Source of the DNA: Bacteroides zhangwenhongii
GTDB lineage: Bacteria; Bacteroidota; Bacteroidia; Bacteroidales; Bacteroidaceae
NCBI RefSeq assembly: GCF_009193325.2
Contig: NZ_CP059856.1
Span: forward strand, 2,666,001 to 2,730,000
Length of the DNA: 64,000 bases
Reading direction: 5' to 3'
Below the pieces are notes generated by a model that was given only the letters and a program-made list of their open reading frames with translations, did no database searches and was not told the DNA's origin. This document shows positions 1 to 9,184 of this stretch, piece after piece (the stretch's first letter is position 1; the number at the start of each line of letters is the position of its first letter). The translations under genes and the position numbers were made by a program.

Positions 1-326
1 AAAGTGACTATAACGTCATGAAGTTCATCGCCAACGAACGGTGGACGGAAGCCAATCCGAATCCCAACGCCACTTACCCGCGTCTAGGTCTGGTAAGTTC
101 GCAAACAGCTAACAATAATGTATCAAGTTCATACTGGATGCGCAACGGTAATTTCCTCCGTTTCAAAACTTTGGAATTCGGATATAACTTCGGATATGGC
201 CGTGTATACCTCAGTGGTGACAATCTAGCCGTATTCAGTCCGTTCAAGCTATGGGATCCAGAACTATCATACAACTCCTACCCGCTGCAACGAACATTCA
301 ATGTCGGTGTACAACTCAATTTCTAA
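1..326 (+). CDS. SusC-like TonB-dependent outer-membrane transporter, C-terminal fragment
   Basis: The reading frame is open from the left edge, so this is the 3' end of a gene that begins outside the window. About 108 residues are visible. They have the alternating aromatic pattern of final beta-barrel strands and end in VGVQLNF, the terminal aromatic signature of SusC/RagA porins. The phrases FLRFKTLEFGYNF and YLSGDNLAVFSPFKLWDPE are typical of the last SusC strands. A susD gene follows after 30 bp, the standard pairing. In this family the protein is the outer-membrane channel that imports oligosaccharides or glycopeptides captured by SusD. The ATG at 18 is internal, not a start. Confidence 0.95.
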   Translation, partial: SDYNVMKFIANERWTEANPNPNATYPRLGLVSSQTANNNVSSSYWMRNGNFLRFKTLEFGYNFGYGRVYLSGDNLAVFSPFKLWDPELSYNSYPLQRTFNVGVQLNF

Positions 327-356
327 ATTGTAACTTAAAATTTAATACTCACATAT

Positions 357-2309
357 ATGAGACTGAAAGATAAAATAACCCAAATAAGCGGAATGCTTGC
401 AATAGCTGCCTGCTGTCTGACATCTTGCGACTATCTGGATGTGGTTCCTCCCGAACAAGCCCAATTGATAGATGCCACTAAAACACCGGAAGCCACCAAA
501 GGATTCCTCTATTCCTGCTATGCCGGTATCAAAGAATATTTTCCGTGGCAATATACCAATGTGGAAGCATCAACGGATGAATATGCCCTACCTCCGCTAT
601 GGGGACATGACGGACAAAAAGTAGCATGGGGTCTCGCTACTCCTGGTAATGCCGCTGCCTGGAAATGGGGAACGTTCTACCGTTACATCGGCCAATGCCA
701 TTTGTTCCTCTCACAGTTGGAAAATGCGCAAGGCATATCCGAAGTTCTGAAGAAAGAGTGGAAAGCGGAAGCCAACTTCCTCATCGCTTATTATCATTTC
801 CTGTTGCTCGAATACTACGGGCCGATTCCCATCACCGACTCTTATATCGACATGGACACACCGTCGAATGAATACAATGGCCGTTCCCACTTCGACTATG
901 TGACAAGTTGGATTTGTATGAAACTAGACAAGGCGGCAGAGGATCTTCCCGCCTCCCGTGTAGGAGATGAATGGGGACGCGCCACTTCTACCATTGCCAA
1001 AGCTATCAAAGCCCGTCTATTACTGTACGCAGCTTCACCGTTATGGAACGGCAAATTCCCTTTCCCTGACTGGAAGAACGAGAAATGTACTACACCGGGA
1101 TATGGCTACGAACTGGTCAGCAAGACTTACGATCCAGACAAGTGGGAACGTGCATTGACAGCTTGTAAAGATGCACTGGAATGGGCCGAGGGTGACGGCG
1201 GTAACTCATTGATGGGCATCTCAGCCTGCGAAAGCATGATCAGCAACGATCAGCTAAACGATCCTTTCAGCAAGTTAAAAGCACCTGTAGAAAACAGCGC
1301 ATTCACCGACGAGTTTAAAAAGCGTATCATGTTAATGCGTTACATCGTAACCACCCGCTACTCCGATGGAAACAAAGAAATGATCTGGGGAGTAGCCGGA
1401 ACGGACACTTATAACCAGAAAATGGCATCTTTGCCCTTGCATTGCAGCAAGCAAAACAACGGTACTTACTGGAACGACGGTTACAGCGGAATATCACCAT
1501 TTCTTAATGCCGTAGAAAATTTCTATACCAAAGACGGTGAACTGCCACGCATCGCTGCCGAACAAGGAAAGTTTGCAGCAGAAGATACATGGTATGAACC
1601 TTATAATGGAGATATCATCCGCTTGAATGCCAATCGTGAACCGCGCTTCTACGCATGGATTGCTTTTGACGGCGACCAATATGCCGTGAAGTTAAATGAC
1701 GGGAATCCGTTGGTCATCGACCTCAAAGATCCTGCCAAACAAGGAAAGAGCGTCACAGGAAACAGTGCGCGCAACTATTGTGTAACCGGTTATCTCTGCA
1801 AGAAGTTTATCCGTCCGAACACCAACTGGACTCAATATGGCAATCTCGACCAGAAAGATTATCCGGCTACCATTATCCGCCTGGCAGAGCTTTATCTCAA
1901 TCTGGCAGAATGCTATGCATCCAAAGATAATCCGGATGAAACAAATGCATTAAAATACTTGAACACTATCCGTCGTCGTGCCGGTATCTCCGAACTAACG
2001 CACGAAATGATTGAGACATCAGGAGTATCTCTGGTGGACTGGATACGCAATGAACGTTTCATTGAACTGTATGGCGAAGGCCACCGCTACTATGATGCCC
2101 GCCGCTGGATGATTGCTCCGCAAGTATTTGCAGCAGGCGTACGCAAAGGACTTAATATAGAAAAATTGGAAAACCCGTCTTTTGAAGAGCTGAATCAGCC
2201 TGTCTCCGTACAGCAAGACTTCAAATGGGAAAATCGTATGTATCTGGCTCCGGTATTCGTGAACGAAGTGTATAAAAACACACAGATGGTTCAAGCACCG
2301 GAATATTAA
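357..2309 (+). CDS. SusD/RagB-family glycan-binding surface lipoprotein
   Basis: The protein has 650 residues. A lipoprotein signal ends at the lipobox LTSC (Cys24), followed by DYLDVVPPEQ, the usual SusD N-terminus. The TPR-like helical SusD fold is indicated by the ATSTIAKAIKARLLLYAASPLWNG segment and by the C-terminal RLAELYLNLAECYA, IRRRAGI and WIRNERFIELYGEGHRYYDARRW signatures, the last diagnostic of the family. Family members form the lid over the SusC channel at the cell surface and bind the glycan. The gene directly follows susC and leads the O-glycoprotein PUL, so mucin-type glycopeptide is the inferred ligand. The ligand itself cannot be read from the sequence. Confidence 0.96.
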   Translation: MRLKDKITQISGMLAIAACCLTSCDYLDVVPPEQAQLIDATKTPEATKGFLYSCYAGIKEYFPWQYTNVEASTDEYALPPLWGHDGQKVAWGLATPGNAAAWKWGTFYRYIGQCHLFLSQLENAQGISEVLKKEWKAEANFLIAYYHFLLLEYYGPIPITDSYIDMDTPSNEYNGRSHFDYVTSWICMKLDKAAEDLPASRVGDEWGRATSTIAKAIKARLLLYAASPLWNGKFPFPDWKNEKCTTPGYGYELVSKTYDPDKWERALTACKDALEWAEGDGGNSLMGISACESMISNDQLNDPFSKLKAPVENSAFTDEFKKRIMLMRYIVTTRYSDGNKEMIWGVAGTDTYNQKMASLPLHCSKQNNGTYWNDGYSGISPFLNAVENFYTKDGELPRIAAEQGKFAAEDTWYEPYNGDIIRLNANREPRFYAWIAFDGDQYAVKLNDGNPLVIDLKDPAKQGKSVTGNSARNYCVTGYLCKKFIRPNTNWTQYGNLDQKDYPATIIRLAELYLNLAECYASKDNPDETNALKYLNTIRRRAGISELTHEMIETSGVSLVDWIRNERFIELYGEGHRYYDARRWMIAPQVFAAGVRKGLNIEKLENPSFEELNQPVSVQQDFKWENRMYLAPVFVNEVYKNTQMVQAPEY

Positions 2310-2329
2310 TCTTAAACAAGTATACTAAT

Positions 2330-3760
2330 ATGAAGAAATTAACATATTCATTCCTTTTCTTGGGAACAATCATTGCACTAGGAGGCTGCAAAGAAGACAG
2401 CTACGAAGACTTGATTCCCGAGCAATATGACAAGATTCTCTACTTGAAGAACTACGGGCAGCAGACTTTAGAGCTCTTCGATGACGGTTCACCGGTAGAC
2501 TATTCACTGACTGTGGTAAAAACCGGAAGCAATCCTGCGGCTACCGCACAGGCACAAGTAAAAATTATGTCTCAAACTGAGATTGACAAAGACGCACGTT
2601 ACCAAGGTAACAATTACAAAGTGATTTCTTCCGATTGTTACACCTACAAAACGGAAATACTCGACTTGACCTCTTCTGAAACTTACAAACAGATAAAAAT
2701 GAAAATATCTCCGACCAAGATATTGGAAGAAATAAATGCGACAAAGGGAGAGAATCCGAATTATGTATATACGATTCCTTTCCGTCTCAGTAGTCCGAAC
2801 GATCAAGTCAATGAAGAAAAGAAAGACTTGATTCTGAAACTGAATGTAACCAAGTTGAGTATCTACTTCAAAAAAGGAAGCCAGACTGTCGATTTGAACA
2901 CATTGCCAGGAGACGAATGGGCCTTTGAAACCGGAATAGCTATGGTATCCGGAGTACAGAATACTTGGGATTTCATTGCTGACATAGAAGTTGACCAAAG
3001 ACAAGAGGTATTGGAGGAATATAATACAAGCAATAATACTTCCTATCTGATGATTCCTGACGGTGCTATCGTCAATACCAACGCAGGTGTATTTGAAGCA
3101 GGAAACAATGAAACCGCCGCTACCATAAGAATCCAACGTTCCGGATTGGCAAAAGGATATACTTATTTAGTTCCTTTAAAACTCAAGCCAATCACTGATA
3201 TAGAAACAATTACAGTTAGTGATAAAATGCATTATATAATACTGGAATATCCGCTAGATCCGGAAGATGACAAGATTAATTTAACAGTAGACAGTTTCTT
3301 CGATATATATGGTTGGCATATAGCTAATGACTATGGTAATATGCTTGATGATGACAACTCGACACATTTTGAGACCCAATATTGGGCAGTTACGGGAAAT
3401 TCAACTTATGGGACTCCATTAGATGTCAAATTAGGGAAAGAAGTGCATTCCGTCATGTTTGAATATATAACCAGAGGCACAGGAAGTACCAACCCTAGTG
3501 ACATTACACTTTGGGCTTCCAACAATGATGAAGTGACAAGCAACGCAGACTCAAATAGTTGGTTCAAACTCGGTGAAGTATCAAATACTCCTGCAGTAGG
3601 TGAAGAATATAAAAAATTCACCTCTAAAGTATATATTTCATCTACTCCATTCAAATATTTAAGAATAGCCGTTAAAAAAGGAAATTCTGCGGTTGATGGA
3701 ACTGCTTCTTCCGCTGGCGGTTGTTGGGGTGTAGCGAAATTAACCATATGGGCAAATTAA
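2330..3760 (+). CDS. PUL surface lipoprotein with DUF1735-like repeats and C-terminal discoidin-like domain
   Basis: The protein has 476 residues and a lipoprotein signal with lipobox LGGC near residue 20. Residues 30-310 look like two DUF1735-type Ig-like modules; the second contains YNTSNNTSYLMIPDGAI and GYTYLVPLKLK, phrases typical of that family. The C-terminal 150 residues resemble an F5/8 type C (discoidin) fold, with a DDDNSTHFET opening and a KLTIWAN ending. Such proteins are usually surface glycan-binding companions of SusCD. It lies 20 bp after susD and 25 bp before the first M60 peptidase, so it is probably co-transcribed. A binding role is inferred; no catalytic motif is visible. 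Confidence 0.8.
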   Translation: MKKLTYSFLFLGTIIALGGCKEDSYEDLIPEQYDKILYLKNYGQQTLELFDDGSPVDYSLTVVKTGSNPAATAQAQVKIMSQTEIDKDARYQGNNYKVISSDCYTYKTEILDLTSSETYKQIKMKISPTKILEEINATKGENPNYVYTIPFRLSSPNDQVNEEKKDLILKLNVTKLSIYFKKGSQTVDLNTLPGDEWAFETGIAMVSGVQNTWDFIADIEVDQRQEVLEEYNTSNNTSYLMIPDGAIVNTNAGVFEAGNNETAATIRIQRSGLAKGYTYLVPLKLKPITDIETITVSDKMHYIILEYPLDPEDDKINLTVDSFFDIYGWHIANDYGNMLDDDNSTHFETQYWAVTGNSTYGTPLDVKLGKEVHSVMFEYITRGTGSTNPSDITLWASNNDEVTSNADSNSWFKLGEVSNTPAVGEEYKKFTSKVYISSTPFKYLRIAVKKGNSAVDGTASSAGGCWGVAKLTIWAN

Positions 3761-3785
3761 AATTAATCAACAAAGATAACTATTT

Positions 3786-6545
3786 ATGAAACATATATAC
3801 AATTATCTGACTTTCCTTTTCTGTCTCTTTACCATGACCGTCTATACGGGCTGTAAAGACGATGAAGAAGAACTCATAGCCAAACAATTCGAGATAGACG
3901 GAAGCGAATTGAATAAAGAGATCGATTTCCGTAGCACAACAATCTCTATTCCTGTAAAGACGAATATGCGTGTAAGTGAATGGACCGTGAATTCGAACCA
4001 GAAATGGGTAACGGCATTCCAGCAAAAAGATGAAATCACTTTATCTATTCTGGATAGTAAGCTGACAAATGAGCGTACAGCCAAAATCACAGTTACATCA
4101 GAAATAGCAGATGTAAACTATACCATCACTTTGACACAATATGGGATTAATGATGTCCAGTTTAAAGATGACAAGAAAATTGTCCCAACCGGCGGAAAGG
4201 CTAATCAACAACATGGTAATGACGGAATAGAAAACTCATACGATACCAGTCTTGAGACAGGATATCATTCACCTTGGGAATACAAGATTGATGATCCTAC
4301 AACCAGGTTTCCCGTCATACTAGACTATTACTTTGCAAATAATAGCTATAAAATAGACAAAATCGTCTACTATCAACCCTATGGTAATGGAGCCATTGGT
4401 AAATTTAAACTAGGATACAGCCTAGAAGAAAAACAAAAATATGAGAATGACGACTTTACATTCTTAAAAGACGAAAACAACGAAGATGAGATTTTCGACT
4501 TTAAGCAAAGTGGAGGTACTCAAATTTTAGACACAGACAAACTTCCACAAGGAACTAAAGCGATTCGCTTCCACGTATTGGATGGTTATGGCAACAATAA
4601 GAATCCAGACAATGAAGCTTCCGGCAAGGTGGAAGGATTCGTAGCATGTAAAGATATGTCATTCTACGAAAAGACTAACTATCGTGAAATGAACGATCCT
4701 ATATTACAAGTGTTCACTGACCTTACTTGTTCTGAGTTGAAACCGGATGTTACCGACGAAGCTATTGAAGCATTAACTAGCAATACACTGAAACGTGTAG
4801 CGAAAGCGCTCAAAGACAATACGTATGACGAATGGGAAAAGAATTTCCGTATCCGAGAATACGAAGCATATAGCGACAACAACTATTGGGCAACCCAAAT
4901 ACAGACTAAAAAATACTCTGACTTGGATAACCCGACCGGTATCTATGTAAAAAAGGATGAAGAGTTAATGGTATTAGTGGGTAAGATTCCTGATGGTCAA
5001 CAAGTTTCACTGCAATGTATTTGGGAAGAAGGCGGAACAAAGCAGGACTTCGACCACCAAGACCCGAATGCGCAGAACTACGTACAAACAGCAACCAGCG
5101 GAGACAAATACTCATTGGTGGAAGGAGTAAATATGTTGAAGATGAAAGGACAAGGACAGCTCTTCGTAATGTATAACGTGAAAGGAGAAGGTCTGAAACA
5201 AAATCCTGCTCCTGTGAAGATTCATATCCCGTTGGGACGTGGTATCGTCAACGGTTTCTTCGACTTGAAAGAACATAAAACAGATGCTAAATATGCGGAA
5301 TTGCTGAGCAAGGCAACCCACAAATATTTCTGTGTACGTGGCGAACGAATGATGTTCTATTTCCACCGACTGAAAATGTTGGACGCAGCTCCTACGGAGA
5401 TTCTGTCCGCTATCCATCTTTGGGATAACATTCTGAAATGGGAACAGGAAATGAGTGGGGTTGAGAAATATCGCCAAGAGGGATCCTACAATAACCATAT
5501 GTTCTCCATTTCTCCGGAAGGAAGTTATATGTGGGCTTCAGACTATCGCGTCGCTTTCGTTTACACTTACCTGAGAAACATTCTGCTTTACGATAACGTA
5601 ATGGCAGCAGAAGACAACGCTTGGGGACCGGCACACGAAATGGGTCATGTTCACCAATATGCCATCAACTGGCCTAGTTCTACTGAATCAAGCAACAACT
5701 TGTTCTCCAACTACGTTATCTACCGCTTAGGCAAATACAAATCACGCGGACGCGGATTGGACTATATGGCGAAATCCGTTTACGGAGATGGTCGCGCTTG
5801 GTATAATATGGGTAGCTCCACCCACCAAAATGAAGATACCGAAGTACATATGCGTATGAATTGGCAACTGTGGATCTACTATGAATTGTGCAAAGGAACA
5901 GCAGATAACCCGACTATTTGGCCGAGAATATTCGAAATCATGCGTACAACTTATGGAAATATTCCGGAAAATGATCCGGGAAAACGCCAAATGGCATTTG
6001 TGAAAGCGGTGTGCGAAGCCACAGGGGAAGACCTCACGGAATTCTTCGAGACATGGGGATTCTTCAAACCGGTTAACGAATCTATCGAACAATACGGTTC
6101 ATTCCAATATACGGTGACAAAAACTATGATTGAGGAGACAAAACAGTATATCAAGAGTCTAAAATATCCGAAAGCCGCTCCGATTCAGTACATCGAAGAC
6201 CGTAAACAGGAATTCTTCACAGAAAGCGATTCCCGCTACAAAGAAGTGGGTGATGTAGGTTACTATACTACGTTCAAGGATAATGTTAAGATTACCAAAA
6301 CTCCGACATACACAGAGAAAGCCTCTACACAAGGAAAAGCGATTGTTGTCAGCAACGGAGACCAGGCAGTAGCTTTTGAGGTAAGAAAACAAACCGGTAG
6401 CGAAGAGAATTTAATTATGGGAGAGACAGTTTACTTCTCCAACTCATTCGACTTTTTCGTTCCTCGCACCGTCTCTATGGCAGGTTGTGGTCTCTATGCC
6501 GTGCAAGCAGACGGGACACGCATATTGATGAAACGCACAAACTAA
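3786..6545 (+). CDS. M60-family (enhancin-like) zinc metallopeptidase lipoprotein, copy 1
   Basis: The protein has 919 residues and a lipobox YTGC at Cys23. Residues about 40-118 look like a BACON domain (WTVNSNQKW, LTQYG). A discoidin-like module follows at about 130-300. The catalytic M60 domain carries HEMGH at 617-621 with a glutamate at 634, twelve residues on, fitting the M60 signature HExxH(8-28)E. Characterised relatives, such as BT4244 of B. thetaiotaomicron, cleave mucin-type O-glycoproteins beside the glycosylated Ser/Thr. Placement after SusCD and before GH109/GH2 supports that role at the cell surface. A close paralogue follows at 6678. Confidence 0.93.
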   Translation: MKHIYNYLTFLFCLFTMTVYTGCKDDEEELIAKQFEIDGSELNKEIDFRSTTISIPVKTNMRVSEWTVNSNQKWVTAFQQKDEITLSILDSKLTNERTAKITVTSEIADVNYTITLTQYGINDVQFKDDKKIVPTGGKANQQHGNDGIENSYDTSLETGYHSPWEYKIDDPTTRFPVILDYYFANNSYKIDKIVYYQPYGNGAIGKFKLGYSLEEKQKYENDDFTFLKDENNEDEIFDFKQSGGTQILDTDKLPQGTKAIRFHVLDGYGNNKNPDNEASGKVEGFVACKDMSFYEKTNYREMNDPILQVFTDLTCSELKPDVTDEAIEALTSNTLKRVAKALKDNTYDEWEKNFRIREYEAYSDNNYWATQIQTKKYSDLDNPTGIYVKKDEELMVLVGKIPDGQQVSLQCIWEEGGTKQDFDHQDPNAQNYVQTATSGDKYSLVEGVNMLKMKGQGQLFVMYNVKGEGLKQNPAPVKIHIPLGRGIVNGFFDLKEHKTDAKYAELLSKATHKYFCVRGERMMFYFHRLKMLDAAPTEILSAIHLWDNILKWEQEMSGVEKYRQEGSYNNHMFSISPEGSYMWASDYRVAFVYTYLRNILLYDNVMAAEDNAWGPAHEMGHVHQYAINWPSSTESSNNLFSNYVIYRLGKYKSRGRGLDYMAKSVYGDGRAWYNMGSSTHQNEDTEVHMRMNWQLWIYYELCKGTADNPTIWPRIFEIMRTTYGNIPENDPGKRQMAFVKAVCEATGEDLTEFFETWGFFKPVNESIEQYGSFQYTVTKTMIEETKQYIKSLKYPKAAPIQYIEDRKQEFFTESDSRYKEVGDVGYYTTFKDNVKITKTPTYTEKASTQGKAIVVSNGDQAVAFEVRKQTGSEENLIMGETVYFSNSFDFFVPRTVSMAGCGLYAVQADGTRILMKRTN

Positions 6546-6578
6546 CAATAAATATCATACAATCATTCAAATGAATTT

Positions 6579-6629
6579 GCGGTGAAGAATCTCTTCTTCC
6601 GAATACGCTAAGAAGAGATTTCTCACCGC
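6579..6629 (+). terminator. Long hairpin between the two M60 genes
   Basis: A 20-nt left arm (6579-6598) pairs with a right arm (6610-6629) around an 11-nt loop, with about two mismatches. The outer end pairs GCGGTGA with TCACCGC. No T-run follows, so it may be an mRNA-stabilising or processing hairpin, or a leaky terminator that sets dosage between the paralogues, rather than a strong stop. Confidence 0.6.
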
Positions 6630-6677
6630 ACTCTAAATGACGAAAGATAGATTGTTCACAAAAACAATGGTACTTAT

Positions 6678-9065
6678 ATGAAAATAGCCAATAAACTTAC
6701 TTTCTTGTTCCTATTCATCTTTATTTTCAATGGAATACAGGCGTGTAGCAAAACGCAAATTTTTGCTACCCCCAATCCCCCGGAAGAGGAAAACAAGATA
6801 AAAGACATAGTACTTCCGGAAGATATTCAAGTAATTCCATACGGAGGGAAAGCCAGCGAATGCCAGCCCGGAGCTGACATCGACAAATCATACGATGGTT
6901 TGTTCACAACAGAACTATCCGAATCACATTATCACAGTTCATGGAGCAATACAACCTTTCCGGTCACTTTGGAATATTTTTTCAAAGGGGATACGGATAT
7001 CAATTACGTCATCTACCATACACGCTCCGGCAACGGCAACTTCGGTGAATTAGAGGTATATACATCTACCGATCCCGACAGGAAACAATATACTTTACAA
7101 GGGACATACGACTTTAAGATGAAAAACGACCCGAGCAGAATCGTTTTCAAAGAAAACATGAAAGCAACGGGAATAAAGTTTGTCGTCAAGAGCGGATTAG
7201 GTAATTTTGTCAGTTGCGATGAGATGCTTTTTTTCAAGAAGAATACCGACAAGACATTAGAAAACGAGTTGTTGACAGTATTTAAGGATATCACTTGCAG
7301 CGAACTGAAGCCGGATGTTACCGATGAAAAAATCAACAACTTACCTAATGAATATTTCATCCACATAGCCAAAGTGCTGAAAAACGGTTCCTACGATGAG
7401 TGGGAAAAAGAGTTCCGTATCCGTAACTATAACGCTTACAGTGATATCAACGAATGGGCCGAGAAACTGATGACCAAACATTACAGTAGCCTTGACAACC
7501 TGACAGGCATCGCAGTGGAGAAAGACGATGAAATTTTGGTTCTCGTCGGCGACACTGACGGACACGAGGTTTCATTGCAATGCGTGGGAGAAGAGAAAAC
7601 AAACTTCTGGGCAGAAAAAGAATATGTACAGACTGCCGCTTCGGGCAGTGTCTATTATCTGGAACCGGGAATCAATAAAATCAAGGTACGCAATAAAGGG
7701 CAACTATTTGTCATGTACAACTGCGACCTGACCAACCATCCGAAACCCATAAAAATACATATTCCACCAGGTAGCGGAACGGTTAGCGGCTTTTTCGACC
7801 TAAAAGAACATAAGACAAATACCAAATACGCCGAACTGCTAGCCAAGTCCACCGACAAATATTTCGGAGTACGTGGAGACAAGATTATCTTCTATTTCCA
7901 CCGGGACAAGTTGCGTGAGTTCGTAAAAGACGAGATATTATCCGCCATCAATCTGTGGGACAATATCATCAGTTGGGAACAAGAGTTAATGGGAATTGAG
8001 AATGTACGCCCCTCCCAAGTAAACAACCATCTGTTTGCCATCTCTCCCGAAGGCGCATATATGTGGGCATCCGATTACCGCATCGCATTTGTGTATACCT
8101 ACCTGGAGAATATTCTATTGTATGACAAGGTGATGAGTGCCAAAGACAATGCTTGGGGACCTGCGCATGAAATCGGGCACATCCATCAACAGGCTATCGA
8201 CTGGCCCAGCTCTACTGAATCATCCAACAATCTGTTTTCCAATTTCATCCTGTATAAACTGGGAAAATACTGTTCACGCGGCACAGAACTGAATCTCCCG
8301 AAAGCTGCCGATAACCGGATGACCGACAATGATGGAAATATCACAGGAATGACGCTCTCGGAAGCCCATTGTGTACTTAACCGTCCTTGGTGCAAATTCG
8401 GCAGTAATTATCAAGGAGAAAATACGGAACTACATATGCGCATGAATTGGCAACTGTGGAATTATTATCATCGTTGCGGACATAAACCGGATTTCTGGCA
8501 AAAGCTATTCAGGCTGATGCGCGACAACCGGACGAATTCAAACAATCCGGGAGAGAAACAACTATTATTTGCACGAATGGCTTGCGAAGCCGCACAAGAA
8601 GATCTAACCGAATTTTTCGAAATGTGGGGATTCTTTGTTCCTGTGAACACCCAAATAGAGCAATATGGCCATTACAACTATATCGTGACGGAAGACATGA
8701 TAAACGAGACCAAGCAAGCAATGTCCAGATACCGGACAAAAGCCAAACCGTTCTATTACCTTGAAGACCGGAAAGCCGGTGACACCGGACTGGATACAAC
8801 TCCTCCAGATGTGGGTTACTACACACAATTCACAAAGCCGAGCCCCATAACAAAGAAAATCAAAGGCGTTATTAACGGACGGGAAGTTGCTATCACGAAT
8901 GGAGAAGAAGCTGTAGCTTTCGAATTAAGAGAGAAAGATGCCAATGGAAAACTACTTTATTTTTCTACCTTTACAAGATTCGAAATCCCTGCAAGCGTAT
9001 CATTGACATACGCCAAGCTATGTGCCGTACAAGCTGATGGAAAACGTATTTTACTGTCTGAATAG
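6678..9065 (+). CDS. M60-family zinc metallopeptidase lipoprotein, copy 2
   Basis: The protein has 795 residues, with a lipoprotein signal ending at QAC (Cys23). It is a shorter paralogue of the preceding protein. It lacks the BACON-like module and starts with the discoidin-like domain (IQVIPYGGKASE), followed by the M60 catalytic domain with HEIGH at 497-501 and the third ligand glutamate at 514. Long stretches match copy 1, including SELKPDVTDE, IPEGSYMWASDY-like phrases and WPSSTESSNNLFSN. It differs by an insertion of about 30 residues after LGKYCSRG, close to the active-site cleft, which could change glycan-side specificity. It probably cuts O-glycopeptides like copy 1 but with a different recognition pattern; that difference is inferred. 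Confidence 0.92.
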   Translation: MKIANKLTFLFLFIFIFNGIQACSKTQIFATPNPPEEENKIKDIVLPEDIQVIPYGGKASECQPGADIDKSYDGLFTTELSESHYHSSWSNTTFPVTLEYFFKGDTDINYVIYHTRSGNGNFGELEVYTSTDPDRKQYTLQGTYDFKMKNDPSRIVFKENMKATGIKFVVKSGLGNFVSCDEMLFFKKNTDKTLENELLTVFKDITCSELKPDVTDEKINNLPNEYFIHIAKVLKNGSYDEWEKEFRIRNYNAYSDINEWAEKLMTKHYSSLDNLTGIAVEKDDEILVLVGDTDGHEVSLQCVGEEKTNFWAEKEYVQTAASGSVYYLEPGINKIKVRNKGQLFVMYNCDLTNHPKPIKIHIPPGSGTVSGFFDLKEHKTNTKYAELLAKSTDKYFGVRGDKIIFYFHRDKLREFVKDEILSAINLWDNIISWEQELMGIENVRPSQVNNHLFAISPEGAYMWASDYRIAFVYTYLENILLYDKVMSAKDNAWGPAHEIGHIHQQAIDWPSSTESSNNLFSNFILYKLGKYCSRGTELNLPKAADNRMTDNDGNITGMTLSEAHCVLNRPWCKFGSNYQGENTELHMRMNWQLWNYYHRCGHKPDFWQKLFRLMRDNRTNSNNPGEKQLLFARMACEAAQEDLTEFFEMWGFFVPVNTQIEQYGHYNYIVTEDMINETKQAMSRYRTKAKPFYYLEDRKAGDTGLDTTPPDVGYYTQFTKPSPITKKIKGVINGREVAITNGEEAVAFELREKDANGKLLYFSTFTRFEIPASVSLTYAKLCAVQADGKRILLSE

Positions 9066-9184
9066 TCAAACTTCATGCAGGCATGAACATTTAGAGTACC
9101 TTTTCTAACGGAAATAAGAATTAAATTATTATTTTTGACACCCAAATGAGAAACAACGCATAATCCCTATTAAAACTTTTAAAT
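9066..9184 (+). other. M60-GH109 intergenic region with small palindrome
   Basis: This 119-bp gap holds a tight inverted repeat, TTCATGC at 9072-9078 and GCATGAA at 9081-9087, with only two central bases. That is more like a protein-binding site than an RNA hairpin. No clear -7 box is seen; the rest is AT-rich. The palindrome could be chance. Confidence 0.3.
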
